Below are positions 45,471 through 54,701 of a stretch of DNA of 64,000 nt, piece by piece. The notes below the pieces were generated by a model. The model did no database searches and was not told where the DNA came from. It saw only the letters and a program-made list of their open reading frames with translations. Position 1 is the first letter of the stretch, and each line of letters opens with the position of its first letter. The position numbers were made by a program, and so were the translations under genes. This DNA is from a virus, in IMG/VR virus record IMGVR_UViG_3300009370_001603, positions 58,519 through 122,518 of that record; one strand, written 5' to 3'.

Positions 45471-47498
45471 TTAACTTAAGTAAAAATCAACATAAATACT
45501 GATTATATGCTTTTTGTACGTTTCTACCGTCATCTTCTCTACGGAAACATTTTTAGATGCAAGAATCTTTCTAAAGTCCGATGGTGTGGGTTTGTTGCTA
45601 GCTAGTACCTTGTGTATGGCGGGCATGTTCACCTCTTGCATTGGTTCTAGATTCGTTAGAACTGAAAGTTTCAGGTCTTCTAGCTCCTTAAACTCCGCCT
45701 TGGTTAGCTGTCTCATGTTGTCCTTGCCCTTTACGCCAAGGTAGGCATCCGATATTTCAGCAACCTTGTCTAGGGCATCAGAAGTCCAAATAAACATTTC
45801 TGCAACTCCCGGTTTTGACTTCGGCGTATCCACCCTCTTCTTTCTAGGGCCATCGTCCTGCTTGAATGGGGGCCTCCCATTGTCCTTTTTCGGGTTTGGT
45901 TGGTCCGACCGTTTAGATTCTTCGTTTTTCTTATTGATGTCGCCCTGCTTGTCAATCTTCTCCATCTCTTTTTCATGGTTGGCATTGTGAAATGGACTTG
46001 CTTTTGGGGGGATCTTTTCAGAATCTCTATCTTTATCCTCTCTTTGTAGTCTGACTTTTTCGACGGCTGGGATCTCTTTGAACCTCTCCAGAACCGTCTC
46101 GTGGGAAATGATATCTCTATCTGCTAACTGAATTAGCAAATTTTTCTCTGAAGCTTCATCCGAAAGGCTCATCTGGTCGTATACGATATGAGCTGATTTC
46201 CTGAAGCCCATGGACTTTCTTATGTGCTCAAGTTCAACTTGCCAAAACTTAGTTAATTGATCTCTCCCGTACTGTAGTCTTTCGACCAATGTCTTCAGGG
46301 ATATAAAATTATTCGTAAACCCTCCGCTTTGACCAGCGATACCCGTTAAGGTTGGTGGAACGCCAAGGCCAGCATAGATACTGTTTAAAACAGATTGGTA
46401 TTTCTCTGAACCCAAGAATTTGTATACCTGACTATTGGACTCAGTGTAGCTCAACTCTGGACCCCAGACAAGTTCCATCGTTCCCCCTCCAACATTACTA
46501 GCAAGTATGTTTCTGAGTTTATTGATTACGGCCTTATTGGGGAGTATTTTATGGTCTAAGCTACCAATTGTCCAAAGTCTAATGTTTGATATGGCCCCGT
46601 CTAGAGCGGACAGGTCGGCTAGCTTCATCTTCTCTAGCATTATAATATCGTCTAGGATAGCATAGGTTAACGGATACGCCCACTGCTGCCAGTCGTCTTT
46701 TTTGTAGTAAAAGACAGATAGCCTTTCTTCATCTAGGTCTATCTTTCTTTTCCCAGTCTTAATTGCATTTTTAACGCTAGGGGGCAAAGTATCCATGATT
46801 TTAGCGGGGACGGTTCCGCCGTTTTTGAAATTATCGAAGAATGAGTTTGCTGTTAGCTCATAGTTTTTTCTGCCCAAGAAAAGGCTTATGTTGCCATCTT
46901 TCACATCAATGTTCAATGGGTTAAAAAAATTGTATCTCCAAGGAATCACATTTTGTTGAGTTATTGGTAAGTCAAGTCTTATGTCATGAGCCATTGACCT
47001 CATGTATTTTTTTATTTCGGGTGTTATCGCAGCGTTGCTTCTATAGGTAAATACCTGCCCCGTTTTGTATAGATTGTTAAGGAATCTTTCCGACCGCTCT
47101 TTTCCCCCCACCTTTTTGAACCATTGCTTGTAGAATTTTTCTACACTTTTGCTTTCATGTACAATATCTATCCCTTGACAGCCAAAATCACCCATTAAAT
47201 CTATTACATTTCTGACAATGCCTACTTTTTCATAGGCGTCCATACACATCTTGATGGCCCTCTTCTGTTTTTTGGGCGTGGCCTCGTTTGGTCTGAATGC
47301 GTAATAGTCGTTTGCTCCATATCCGGGCCTGACAGATCTATTTGACTCAATATCTAAAAAGTCTCTGTGATACCCCTTTGAGATGCCATCATAAGAGTCC
47401 AACGATTCAGAAAAACTCTCAAAAGCACGAGTTTTACTTGTTTGGTCCGTTTCGTTCCATGTTATGAATGAATCTTCTTTACGATCTTCTTTTGCCAT
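45471..47498 (-). CDS. Portal protein
   Basis: A 675-residue protein between large terminase and protease. The N-terminal 60 residues are polar. A helical core follows (KMCMDAYEKVGIVRNVIDLM, then RFLNNLYKTGQVFTYR), then a VIPWRYNFFNPLNIDV wing-like part and LPPSVKNAIKTGKRKIDLDE. The final 200 residues contain an acidic/Lys linker and a C-terminal helix. Size, order and the helical core fit a portal ring subunit, through which DNA is packaged. A late promoter lies 50 bases upstream. Confidence 0.85.
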   Translation of the reverse strand: MAKEDRKEDSFITWNETDQTSKTRAFESFSESLDSYDGISKGYHRDFLDIESNRSVRPGYGANDYYAFRPNEATPKKQKRAIKMCMDAYEKVGIVRNVIDLMGDFGCQGIDIVHESKSVEKFYKQWFKKVGGKERSERFLNNLYKTGQVFTYRSNAAITPEIKKYMRSMAHDIRLDLPITQQNVIPWRYNFFNPLNIDVKDGNISLFLGRKNYELTANSFFDNFKNGGTVPAKIMDTLPPSVKNAIKTGKRKIDLDEERLSVFYYKKDDWQQWAYPLTYAILDDIIMLEKMKLADLSALDGAISNIRLWTIGSLDHKILPNKAVINKLRNILASNVGGGTMELVWGPELSYTESNSQVYKFLGSEKYQSVLNSIYAGLGVPPTLTGIAGQSGGFTNNFISLKTLVERLQYGRDQLTKFWQVELEHIRKSMGFRKSAHIVYDQMSLSDEASEKNLLIQLADRDIISHETVLERFKEIPAVEKVRLQREDKDRDSEKIPPKASPFHNANHEKEMEKIDKQGDINKKNEESKRSDQPNPKKDNGRPPFKQDDGPRKKRVDTPKSKPGVAEMFIWTSDALDKVAEISDAYLGVKGKDNMRQLTKAEFKELEDLKLSVLTNLEPMQEVNMPAIHKVLASNKPTPSDFRKILASKNVSVEKMTVETYKKHIISIYVDFYLS

Positions 47499-47547
47499 TT
47501 TTTAACCCAGTCTTAAAGTAATTGGAATGTAATTGAAATGCTTTTAG

Positions 47548-47556
47548 ATTATACAC
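47548..47556 (-). promoter_or_regulatory. Late promoter candidate (GTGTATAAT)
   Basis: Minus-strand GTGTATAAT 50 bases before the portal start, in the terL-portal gap. Confidence 0.6.
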
Positions 47557-47559
47557 CAA

Positions 47560-49536
47560 TCAGTATAAATTTTCCATATTATCGGTGAACCAATTCGGCC
47601 CAGAATACATGTTGCCTTTATTGTCAGTCTTTTCTACCGTTGCGAATCCACCATAGAATTTGTATTCTTCGGGTGTGGGTATCCTAGACAGAGTTCTGGC
47701 TGCCATATTTGCCATTAATAGTGCAGAATAACGGTCTTTCCTAAGCTTGCCCTTTTTGCCTGTTCCAATTACAGTCTCTGGAGTATCCCACTTATCTCTA
47801 CCTGTAGGAGTTTGGGTTATCTGTATCATTGTAAGTTCATCCTTAAGGTCTTCAATTTCCATAACGCACTGCTCCAGTGTGTCGAAATTTCTACCTTTTA
47901 GGCCGTCTTCAGCATTAGCAATGCCCAGACTGATCGTGTCGAACATTGGAAATAAGAGAACTTTATCCTCAAAGTCTTTTCTCATCCCGTGGTTGGCTTC
48001 AGCGAGCCAATCGTACTTTGAAAACTGACACATTTCTAGTATATGAAGTCCTCTTTCGTCGTCCGTGTCCTTTGGTTTGTCGTCATCTATCGTTGGCCAT
48101 ATTGCAAGTTCATCTGGCTGTATTTTATCCTTATCGTGAAGAGATTCCATTACGGCTATACCACCACCTCCGGCGTCCATAGATATATGTATGCATGGGA
48201 ATATTCTCATTAAATCTCTAATTTTTCTGGCGCAATAAGAATAGAAATCAGTTTCTGAAGAGAACCCGCTTTTTACCTTTTCTTTGTGTTGCTCTCGATT
48301 GGTAGTCCAGCAGTGTACTATTTTACGATGATCTAGACCAACTTCTAGAACTACAATGCTAAAATTATCGACCTCTGAAGCTGGATCGACGCCATATATA
48401 TACTTTTTGTTGGAATCCCCACGTAGCTGGGCTTGAAAGCACACCTCTTTGTCCTCAGAGTCTTTTAGCCTTCCGTCGTCACTCGTTACGCAGCTTTCTA
48501 TTAAGGTACGCTTGAAGAAGCCGTGAGAATCGCGTGTAAAGCACGCTCCGTATTCCATCTGATAAATTCCAGCATGAACCGTAGCTTTTGATCTGGCGAC
48601 CTGTGAGGCGTCCATGAAGCCCTCTGGCAAAAGTTCGTAGGGGACTCTTATAATTGAATAATCTTCCCAATTAAAATCTCGCGGTGGATCTTCCCCGAAA
48701 ATTTCTTTTAGCCTCCCGGCTTTCCCTTGGCTTTGTATGATAGACTTCCATTTTTTCCAGTATTCAGCGAAATGATTGAAGTCATAATAGGCGGTGCCGG
48801 ATATAATTATTTGGTTGTCAATTTTCCTTAGTGTGTCCTCATTGTTCGAAATCATCTCTATACCAAGCTCGGCGGCCTTTTTTTCAGACGCTATTCTTTT
48901 AACATTTTCAATTGGGTCGGAGCTAACGGCGGCAAAACCTGCAACAACCGTTTCGAAAATTTCTCTCGGGATACTTCCGAATTCATCACCGATAATATCA
49001 TTTGCGCGTTGACCACGAATTTTCTGACCGTCACCTAGGGGTAGGCAGGTAACGCGAGACTTGTTAATTCGCATTACACATCTATCCACGTCTCTGCGTG
49101 GGCCACTGCTAGCATCGCACATGCTTCTCAAGATTGGGGCGTTGTTCCAGATGGTCTCCATATACTCAAACAATACCTTAGATTGACGAAAGGCAGCTCC
49201 AACAACCACCACTTTTCTTTCTGGCATTATCAACGCTCTCATCATTGCATATAAAGATAGTATAAAAGATTTCCCAAAACCACGACTCGCTATAAGCATT
49301 GGGAACTTGCGATTCCACATCTCATATAGAAATAGAGCTTGAGACGGTAAGAGGGTAATATTAAATATATGCTTGCATAGAAAAGAGAAGTACTCTGGTC
49401 TAGTCATGAGCCAAAGTATCTTGTAATGTGCGTTGTCTTCGCTAAACTTTATAATATCAAACGGATTTGAAAGATCAGACTCTTTTATTCCGTCAATATT
49501 TAACCAAGCGTCATTTAGTTTTTTTAGTTTGCTCAT
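47560..49536 (-). CDS. terL: Terminase large subunit
   Basis: A 658-residue packaging motor. Walker A is IASRGFGKS near residue 84, Walker B is DIIGDEF near 183, and the C-terminal RNase H-like nuclease has YGVDPASE near 382, HISMDAGGGG near 452 and a late Asp near 602 (KDRYSALL). These are the ATPase and nuclease signatures of tailed-phage terminases. It overlaps the membrane hydroxylase gene by four bases and precedes the portal gene. Confidence 0.93.
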   Translation of the reverse strand: MSKLKKLNDAWLNIDGIKESDLSNPFDIIKFSEDNAHYKILWLMTRPEYFSFLCKHIFNITLLPSQALFLYEMWNRKFPMLIASRGFGKSFILSLYAMMRALIMPERKVVVVGAAFRQSKVLFEYMETIWNNAPILRSMCDASSGPRRDVDRCVMRINKSRVTCLPLGDGQKIRGQRANDIIGDEFGSIPREIFETVVAGFAAVSSDPIENVKRIASEKKAAELGIEMISNNEDTLRKIDNQIIISGTAYYDFNHFAEYWKKWKSIIQSQGKAGRLKEIFGEDPPRDFNWEDYSIIRVPYELLPEGFMDASQVARSKATVHAGIYQMEYGACFTRDSHGFFKRTLIESCVTSDDGRLKDSEDKEVCFQAQLRGDSNKKYIYGVDPASEVDNFSIVVLEVGLDHRKIVHCWTTNREQHKEKVKSGFSSETDFYSYCARKIRDLMRIFPCIHISMDAGGGGIAVMESLHDKDKIQPDELAIWPTIDDDKPKDTDDERGLHILEMCQFSKYDWLAEANHGMRKDFEDKVLLFPMFDTISLGIANAEDGLKGRNFDTLEQCVMEIEDLKDELTMIQITQTPTGRDKWDTPETVIGTGKKGKLRKDRYSALLMANMAARTLSRIPTPEEYKFYGGFATVEKTDNKGNMYSGPNWFTDNMENLY

Positions 49537-49985
49537 ATTTTTGTTTTGAATATATAATCAGTCCAAAGGAAAACCACCCCAAAGTTTTTTGATGGTCTTC
49601 TATGATGTTTAAGGTGATGGTCTTTAGCTTTATGGTAATATTCTGTTTTGGTTATCCAGTGATCCTTGATGTCGTGAATCGCCCTATGCATATGTGTCCA
49701 TACATACGAGTGATAATAAAATATAGCCAAAAGGCAAAGCGTTGACGTTAAGCCAAAATAAGTAGATGCTAATATTAAAGGTGAACCAAGTGTAAGGTGT
49801 ATGTAAAAAGGTAAGTCTATATTTAGATCGTGTCGGTTGTCGCGGTGGTGGTAGATAGCGTGGTGTTTCCAGATCCACTCTGGGATTATTACCAGTTTTT
49901 TGTGCATCGTATATCTGTGTATAAGGTATTCTGCGAATGCCATTACAAAATACCATATTGTTAACCAAGCTAAAATCTCATACAT
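49533..49985 (-). CDS. Membrane fatty-acid-hydroxylase/desaturase-like di-iron protein
   Basis: A 150-residue protein with two to three hydrophobic spans and the histidine boxes of the fatty acid hydroxylase superfamily: H-R-Y-T-M-H near residue 24, H-H-A-I-Y-H-H near 41, H-M-H-R-A-I-H near 98 and H-H-L-K-H-H near 124. These would hold two irons at the membrane face and oxidise a lipid or carotenoid. Members include CrtZ-type hydroxylases. The protein is short but all His boxes are present. It lies between a ClpP-like gene and terL, so it is made with late proteins. Substrate unknown. Confidence 0.8.
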   Translation of the reverse strand: MYEILAWLTIWYFVMAFAEYLIHRYTMHKKLVIIPEWIWKHHAIYHHRDNRHDLNIDLPFYIHLTLGSPLILASTYFGLTSTLCLLAIFYYHSYVWTHMHRAIHDIKDHWITKTEYYHKAKDHHLKHHRRPSKNFGVVFLWTDYIFKTKI

Positions 49986-49994
49986 GCTTACCCT

Positions 49995-50648
49995 TTATTT
50001 TAGATCACTTATATTTTGACATTTCCTAGTATTTAATACGCAGTCGGCAAGGCCATAATATACGGCCTCGTTGGCGTCCAGATACCAATCTCCATCCTTT
50101 AATTTCCTCTTTAGGTAGTTCCTTACTTTTTCCTCTGTTGCGTTCGTGTAATGTTCTTTGAAGTGCTTACCTTTAACGCAGACATCCGTATAGATATCGA
50201 GCATCTTGTCGGTCATTTTCTTTTCAAAGACAGCTCCCTTTTGTACATCAAGATAATTGCCGCTATACTCACTAGCGCCAAAGTGACACATAAAGTAGGC
50301 GTTTGGAGTCATGACTCTATTGTCCGCAGATTGAAGTATTACACTACTCATTGATTCCGCTTGCCCATAGGCAATGATTGTCACGTAAGACTGACAAAGC
50401 AATATAGCATCGTATATGGCCATTCCATCACCCCAATTACCACCAACACTATGCATATGTATAATAATTGGATCTTGACTAATTGAATCAAGAATTCTGA
50501 TGTTTTTATACAGATTGGTTGACATCCTATAGTCTACTCCGGGATCTTCGTCGGTATTACCTACATAGCCGTGTAAATAAATCTCTCTGTTTGTAACATC
50601 TAGCCCGTGACCATGGGTGTCAGATATGGTGTCTACGCTAATTTGCAT
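49995..50648 (-). CDS. ClpP-like serine protease
   Basis: A ClpP-fold peptidase: IIIHMHSVGGNWGDGMAIYD, the nucleophile context AESMSSVIL (Ser near residue 99) and the histidine in FMCHFGA near 120. I chose the ATG at 50646-50648 because AGGAGG lies five bases before it. The frame also allows a start at 50666, which would bury that ribosome site. The usual third residue (Asp) is not obvious by eye. It may process virion proteins or cut host proteins late in infection. The gene overlaps the ERCC4 nuclease by 11 bases. Confidence 0.85.
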   Translation of the reverse strand: MQISVDTISDTHGHGLDVTNREIYLHGYVGNTDEDPGVDYRMSTNLYKNIRILDSISQDPIIIHMHSVGGNWGDGMAIYDAILLCQSYVTIIAYGQAESMSSVILQSADNRVMTPNAYFMCHFGASEYSGNYLDVQKGAVFEKKMTDKMLDIYTDVCVKGKHFKEHYTNATEEKVRNYLKRKLKDGDWYLDANEAVYYGLADCVLNTRKCQNISDLK

Positions 50649-51150
50649 CATCGCCTCCTGAGTCATATAGCTCGTTTACTCTTTTTAAGATACTGAGAAC
50701 AGCCCACTTGGCATGTTTCTTGCAATCGCAAAACATTACGTGTATATCGTCACGCATTTGAAATTCCATTATTCGTCTAAGCATGAATTTGTTTGTTACT
50801 TTTAGTTTCCCCCAGTCTTCTTCTGGTATTCCAGACCGTTCGGGGAAATCCATCAAGTCAGACAAAGAAAACTCTAAGACCAAGAATCTATGGGGAAAGG
50901 ATTTCATTCTTTCTATTTCGTTTGTAAATCTAACCATGTCGTGACCAATATTGTTAGCAAATTCGACAACGCTGGCCTTTCTCTCGATACACACCTTATC
51001 CTCTAGTCCCTCTAGGCTATAATCTCCGGTATCTAACTTTCTGACTACCATGCCCTTGCATTTATGGTATCTTGAGCTGCTAGGCTCAAAGGTGTATCCC
51101 TCTTGTTCTCTAGTATCTTTTATTATTGTAAACGGTTGTATTTTAGGCAT
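50638..51150 (-). CDS. ERCC4-type structure-selective nuclease
   Basis: A 170-residue protein with the ERCC4/XPF active site: IIKDTREQ at residues 9-16, GDYS near 42 and IERKASVVEFANNIG near 54. It lacks helicase and HhH parts, so it is a minimal nuclease that would cut branched or flap DNA, for example during recombination-linked packaging. It overlaps HNH and ClpP genes by a few bases each. Confidence 0.85.
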   Translation of the reverse strand: MPKIQPFTIIKDTREQEGYTFEPSSSRYHKCKGMVVRKLDTGDYSLEGLEDKVCIERKASVVEFANNIGHDMVRFTNEIERMKSFPHRFLVLEFSLSDLMDFPERSGIPEEDWGKLKVTNKFMLRRIMEFQMRDDIHVMFCDCKKHAKWAVLSILKRVNELYDSGGDDAN

Positions 51151-51409
51151 TTTTTCGACTCACTATTTGGCGGAATAAAGATTCATAAAAGGTTTCGTTT
51201 CTGTTTACTTCTTTGTGACATCTGGCGCAAAGTGTTATACCATTTTCTGTCTCAAATCGTAAAGAAGACGCTGAAGACCACTTTCTTATGTGGTGTACTT
51301 GTAGATATTTCTTATGTTTGCATTGTGGCATCTGACATTTATAACCATCTCTTGCTAAGACCTTCTTTCTCCACTCTTTATATACTGGATCTTCGTAATT
51401 TCTTTTCAC
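51143..51409 (-). CDS. HNH endonuclease
   Basis: An 88-residue HNH protein with CQMPQCKHKK (Cys pair), LQVHHIRKWSS, GITLCARCHKEVN. This is the beta-beta-alpha metal finger with zinc-binding cysteines. HNH enzymes beside terminases often assist packaging; here terL is three genes away. It begins with an ATGA overlap with the preceding 80-residue gene. Confidence 0.88.
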   Translation of the reverse strand: MKRNYEDPVYKEWRKKVLARDGYKCQMPQCKHKKYLQVHHIRKWSSASSLRFETENGITLCARCHKEVNRNETFYESLFRQIVSRKNA

Positions 51410-51648
51410 GGTGTAAACATTTTCTTAATTGAAACGTCGGCCAAGATATCTTTCATCTCTCCGGCCATTTCGGGTTCCTGTTGTAGTATTAATCCTGCAA
51501 GCTTGTAGTAGCACTTGTAACATGCGTCATCAGGGTTTTCAGCCTCAACAAAAATTATAGGATTGTCGCTATTAAATTCTTTTAGGGATATTTTTCTTAG
51601 TCTGGAAATTACCAGTGAAAGATCTAGGGTTATCTTGTAAAGTTTCAT
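51406..51648 (-). CDS. Small protein between gmd and HNH, 80 residues
   Basis: A short alpha/beta protein (YKITLDLSLVISRLRKISLK, then DDACYKCYYKLAGLILQQEP) with a C-Y-K-C pair. Both ends are joined by ATGA overlaps to gmd upstream and HNH downstream. No family recognised. Confidence 0.6.
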   Translation of the reverse strand: MKLYKITLDLSLVISRLRKISLKEFNSDNPIIFVEAENPDDACYKCYYKLAGLILQQEPEMAGEMKDILADVSIKKMFTP

Positions 51649-52718
51649 CTTTTGTCGTGGTCTACCATCATTTTGACCAAGTCGTCAAACGAGTTTCGTG
51701 GTTCCCAGCCTAATTTGTTGCGAGCTTTTTCGTTTTGACCTCTTAGGTAATCTACTTCTGCTGGCCTATAGAACTCTGGGTCTTGAACTACAAGCTCAGA
51801 CCAGTCTCCCACGCCAATATGTTTAAATGCCACGTCTAGGAACTCACGAATAGTATGTGTATTACCGGTGCAGATGACATAATCTTCTGGACTGTCCTGT
51901 TGAAGCATCATCCACATCGCCTCCACGTAATCTCCCGCATACCCCCAGTCACGAAATGCTTCCAAGTTTCCTAAACGTAGCTTTGGAAAAGTTTTGACCT
52001 CATTATATTCTACTCTATATAACAAATTGGGATCTGGCTCGAAGGTAATCTCGTGAACTCCGGGTGTGAGTCTTACACCCCCTTGTCTCCATTTGTGATA
52101 TTCTCCAATCCACTTTGTTATTTTTCTTGTTACAAAGGATTCTCCGCGTCTTGGACCCTCGTGATTAAATAGTATGCCAGCACTCGCGTGTAAGCCGTAG
52201 CCTTCACGGTATAATCTTGTTATGTAGTGGGCGGCGCACTTAGCTATAGCGTAAGGAGACTGGGGTAGAAACTTAGTATTTTCGTTTTGATACTTGTTTT
52301 GTTCTCTATCGATGTCGTAGCTTTTTCCAAACATCTCGCTACTACTAGCTTGATAGAATCTGACCCCTAACATTTCGCGGTCAACTATGGATTGTAAGAT
52401 ATTGAGACAACCTTTACCCGTTATATCCCAAGTCAAGGCTGGCTGCTTAAAAGACACTGCTACATGGCTTTGAGCGGCTAAATTGTAGATTTCATCTACA
52501 TCAGCGTGTTCTTTTAGAATGTTATTGATAGAATGCGCATCGGTGATGTCGCCCTGAATTAACTTGAGTCTTTTATCATCAAGAATATGTTTGATTCTCT
52601 CTGTATTATCAGTGCTAGACCTTCTGCATACACCAACAACTTGATAGTTCTTCTCTAGTAATAGGTCGGCCAGATGGCTACCGTCTTGTCCTGTTATTCC
52701 GAAAATAATAGCTTTCAT
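51645..52718 (-). CDS. gmd: GDP-mannose 4,6-dehydratase
   Basis: A 357-residue short-chain dehydrogenase/reductase. The NADP loop is FGITGQDGSHLADLL at the N-terminus. The sequence GVCRRSSTDNTERI, NLAAQSHVAVSF, the catalytic SSSEMFG and Y-AIAK, and NHEGPRRGESFVTRKI are hallmarks of GDP-mannose 4,6-dehydratases. It converts GDP-mannose to GDP-4-keto-6-deoxymannose, the branch point to fucose, rhamnose and perosamine. No epimerase/reductase partner is in the window, so the sugar must be finished by host or other genes. It lies next to a sialyltransferase-like enzyme and a methyltransferase. Confidence 0.93.
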   Translation of the reverse strand: MKAIIFGITGQDGSHLADLLLEKNYQVVGVCRRSSTDNTERIKHILDDKRLKLIQGDITDAHSINNILKEHADVDEIYNLAAQSHVAVSFKQPALTWDITGKGCLNILQSIVDREMLGVRFYQASSSEMFGKSYDIDREQNKYQNENTKFLPQSPYAIAKCAAHYITRLYREGYGLHASAGILFNHEGPRRGESFVTRKITKWIGEYHKWRQGGVRLTPGVHEITFEPDPNLLYRVEYNEVKTFPKLRLGNLEAFRDWGYAGDYVEAMWMMLQQDSPEDYVICTGNTHTIREFLDVAFKHIGVGDWSELVVQDPEFYRPAEVDYLRGQNEKARNKLGWEPRNSFDDLVKMMVDHDKR

Positions 52719-52729
52719 TGTTTTCCTTG

Positions 52730-53266
52730 TTAATTTAAAAATAAAACTTTACCCTGATTGGACAGTTCCTTTATGATCTTATACTCTTCTTTTGGGTTGT
52801 GTAGTTTACCTCTTGTTTCATTATCTGCGTAGTGGTGTTTTTCTCTTTCCCACCAGTCAAAACCTGTAATAAAAACTTGACCAAACCTTTCCATCATCAT
52901 ATATATTGCTATCAGACCGGTGCTAGGCGCCCTAACGGGTATACTTCTAACAAACGCCCTGTCTGTTTTATGGCAATACTTACCCGCGAATCCGCAGGGG
53001 TATTTGTTTTCAGAAAGCTTATGGTAAATCTTGCATTTGCTCTTATCCCATTCCCAGCTATGAACAATAATTTCGTCAAAGGTCTCCATGTCTGCCATGT
53101 GTGAAGCGTTGACAGTAAACCATATGTTTGTTTTTGTACCAGTGTAGTCCTCGTAGCCATCCAGTTTGAAACTGTTGAATCTTAATACTGTGTCGAACCC
53201 ATCAATTTTGTATCCATTTTTATTATCTGTTATAGATGTTCCATTGCCCACTATAACTAGACTCAT
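52730..53266 (-). CDS. GT29 sialyltransferase-like enzyme
   Basis: A 178-residue protein with the sialyl motif L-like start VIVGNGTSI, GFDTVLRFNSF near residue 25, and the motif S-like PSTGLIAIYMMMERF with FITGFDWWE and the downstream HHYADN (motif III/VS His). GT29 enzymes move sialic acid from CMP-sialate; short bacterial and phage members may use other donors. It is a minimal single-domain copy without a membrane anchor, so cytoplasmic action on a sugar or virion protein is inferred. Confidence 0.75.
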   Translation of the reverse strand: MSLVIVGNGTSITDNKNGYKIDGFDTVLRFNSFKLDGYEDYTGTKTNIWFTVNASHMADMETFDEIIVHSWEWDKSKCKIYHKLSENKYPCGFAGKYCHKTDRAFVRSIPVRAPSTGLIAIYMMMERFGQVFITGFDWWEREKHHYADNETRGKLHNPKEEYKIIKELSNQGKVLFLN

Positions 53267-53267
53267 A

Positions 53268-53876
53268 TTATTTTTTCTCCATCTTCAACGCTATTTCTCT
53301 ATGATGAAATCTGTCTTTACTCTTAATGACCGTAAAATGTTTATTAATGAAGCTAAAAAAATCTGACCTGCTATCTATTCCGGGATGTCCAACATGAGGA
53401 GTAGAGCTAAGATCCGTTCCTAAGAGAACCAATCCCCCTTTTTTGGAATACAGGCTAATATTCTCTAATATCTGTCTCCAGTCATAGGTGTGGTCTAATA
53501 CGTTCCAGCAGTGAACATAATCGCACTTATCGACTAAGTTTTCCACCAGTTGCTCCGCCGGTTGAGAATAGAGGAGGGGCTTATTCTCCCAGTGGGGCTT
53601 CATTCTGTCTACCTCTAGAAAATCATTTAATAGGGGGTCAAGGTGGTGAACTGTTCCTTCGTTGAACCAATCTAGACAGGGTCGAGATCCACATCCAATA
53701 TCTACCAAGATATCTTCGTTAGTAAAGTAGGATGGTGTGAGTTCCATGAATTCAATGAAGACTTTATCCCACTGATTGTTCCAAGATGCATCATTCCACC
53801 TGAAGTTTGAGTTTTGGTGGTATCTAAGCTCCCATGGTTGATGGGTATTTCGCCATTCATGTTTGGTATTCATCAT
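53268..53876 (-). CDS. SAM-dependent methyltransferase
   Basis: A 202-residue class I enzyme with motif I LVDIGCGSRPCLDW near residue 58, HHLDPL for the acidic ribose-binding loop, VHCWNVLDHTYDW for motif post-I and LVLLGTDLS. This order is usual for methyltransferases acting on small molecules or glycans. It is encoded between the probable small terminase and the GT29 gene and could methylate the same glycan. Confidence 0.8.
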   Translation of the reverse strand: MMNTKHEWRNTHQPWELRYHQNSNFRWNDASWNNQWDKVFIEFMELTPSYFTNEDILVDIGCGSRPCLDWFNEGTVHHLDPLLNDFLEVDRMKPHWENKPLLYSQPAEQLVENLVDKCDYVHCWNVLDHTYDWRQILENISLYSKKGGLVLLGTDLSSTPHVGHPGIDSRSDFFSFINKHFTVIKSKDRFHHREIALKMEKK

Positions 53877-53882
53877 TTTAGC

Positions 53883-54701
53883 TTAATCCTTCACTGTGTC
53901 CGGTGTTAGGAAGGGCTGATCTACCATTTCGTCTTGAAACTTATGAAACTCACTGAGTCTTTTCTTTTCTTTATCCATAGCCATCCTCATCTTTTCCATC
54001 TCAACCCCATAGGATTTTGTTACATCTGGGTTTGACACAAGATATGCCATCCAGCCAGAGAAACTAGTCTTGCTATCTTCAAATCTTTTAACTCTCTGCT
54101 CTCTTGTTGCTTTCATCTCTTTGAGCATCGAGTTCTTCTTGGTTTGTAGCTCTCTATAGTCTTTATTCAATGATTCCTGTGAGGCCTTCAGTGAGGCTAC
54201 CTGTCGCTCCATGTTAAATATATGGTCTAGGTCATGATCTGGCTCTAATGCTCTCTCGGTAGCGATCAGGGTGTCTAGGGCGGATATCTGCTCTATATTA
54301 TCTTTATTATGTTTAAGAGATCTGTTCATGAGTAGTTCTAGCTTAATTAAATCTACAACTTGAAGTTCTTCTGTAGGTATGACATCATCTTTGAACTGAG
54401 AAATAATCCTCGCCCAGTGGTATTGGAATAATTTTAGCTCATCTTCTGTAAATTGTTGCTTTAGCTCCACCCAATATGGCCTAAACTCTAAATCAAAGCG
54501 AGCTTTTTCTTCATCAGTTATATCACTAAGCCATACTGGGGATTTCATTTCGCCCTTGGCTATTTTTTTCTTTATGAAACCGAGAACACTGTCTGGATCT
54601 CGGTCTAGCTCGGTTGATATTTGATCTAAACCGAAATCAATGCTCTCTTTTATGAATTTCTCTTCTTCTTTAGAGATTCTGCCCTTCTTCATGGTATCCA
54701 T
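53883..54701 (-). CDS. Probable small terminase/DNA-binding protein
   Basis: This 272-residue protein starts with a compact helix-turn-helix pattern (GRISKEEEKFIKESIDFGLD, then ISTELDRDPDSVLGFIKKK) like the DNA-recognition domain of small terminases. A long coiled coil follows (ASLKASQESLNKDYRELQTK, then MKATREQRVKRFED), which could form the ring. It overlaps the end of the sigma-like gene. Terminase pairs are usually near terL; here they are about 4 kb apart, so the call is tentative. Confidence 0.55.
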   Translation of the reverse strand: MDTMKKGRISKEEEKFIKESIDFGLDQISTELDRDPDSVLGFIKKKIAKGEMKSPVWLSDITDEEKARFDLEFRPYWVELKQQFTEDELKLFQYHWARIISQFKDDVIPTEELQVVDLIKLELLMNRSLKHNKDNIEQISALDTLIATERALEPDHDLDHIFNMERQVASLKASQESLNKDYRELQTKKNSMLKEMKATREQRVKRFEDSKTSFSGWMAYLVSNPDVTKSYGVEMEKMRMAMDKEKKRLSEFHKFQDEMVDQPFLTPDTVKD

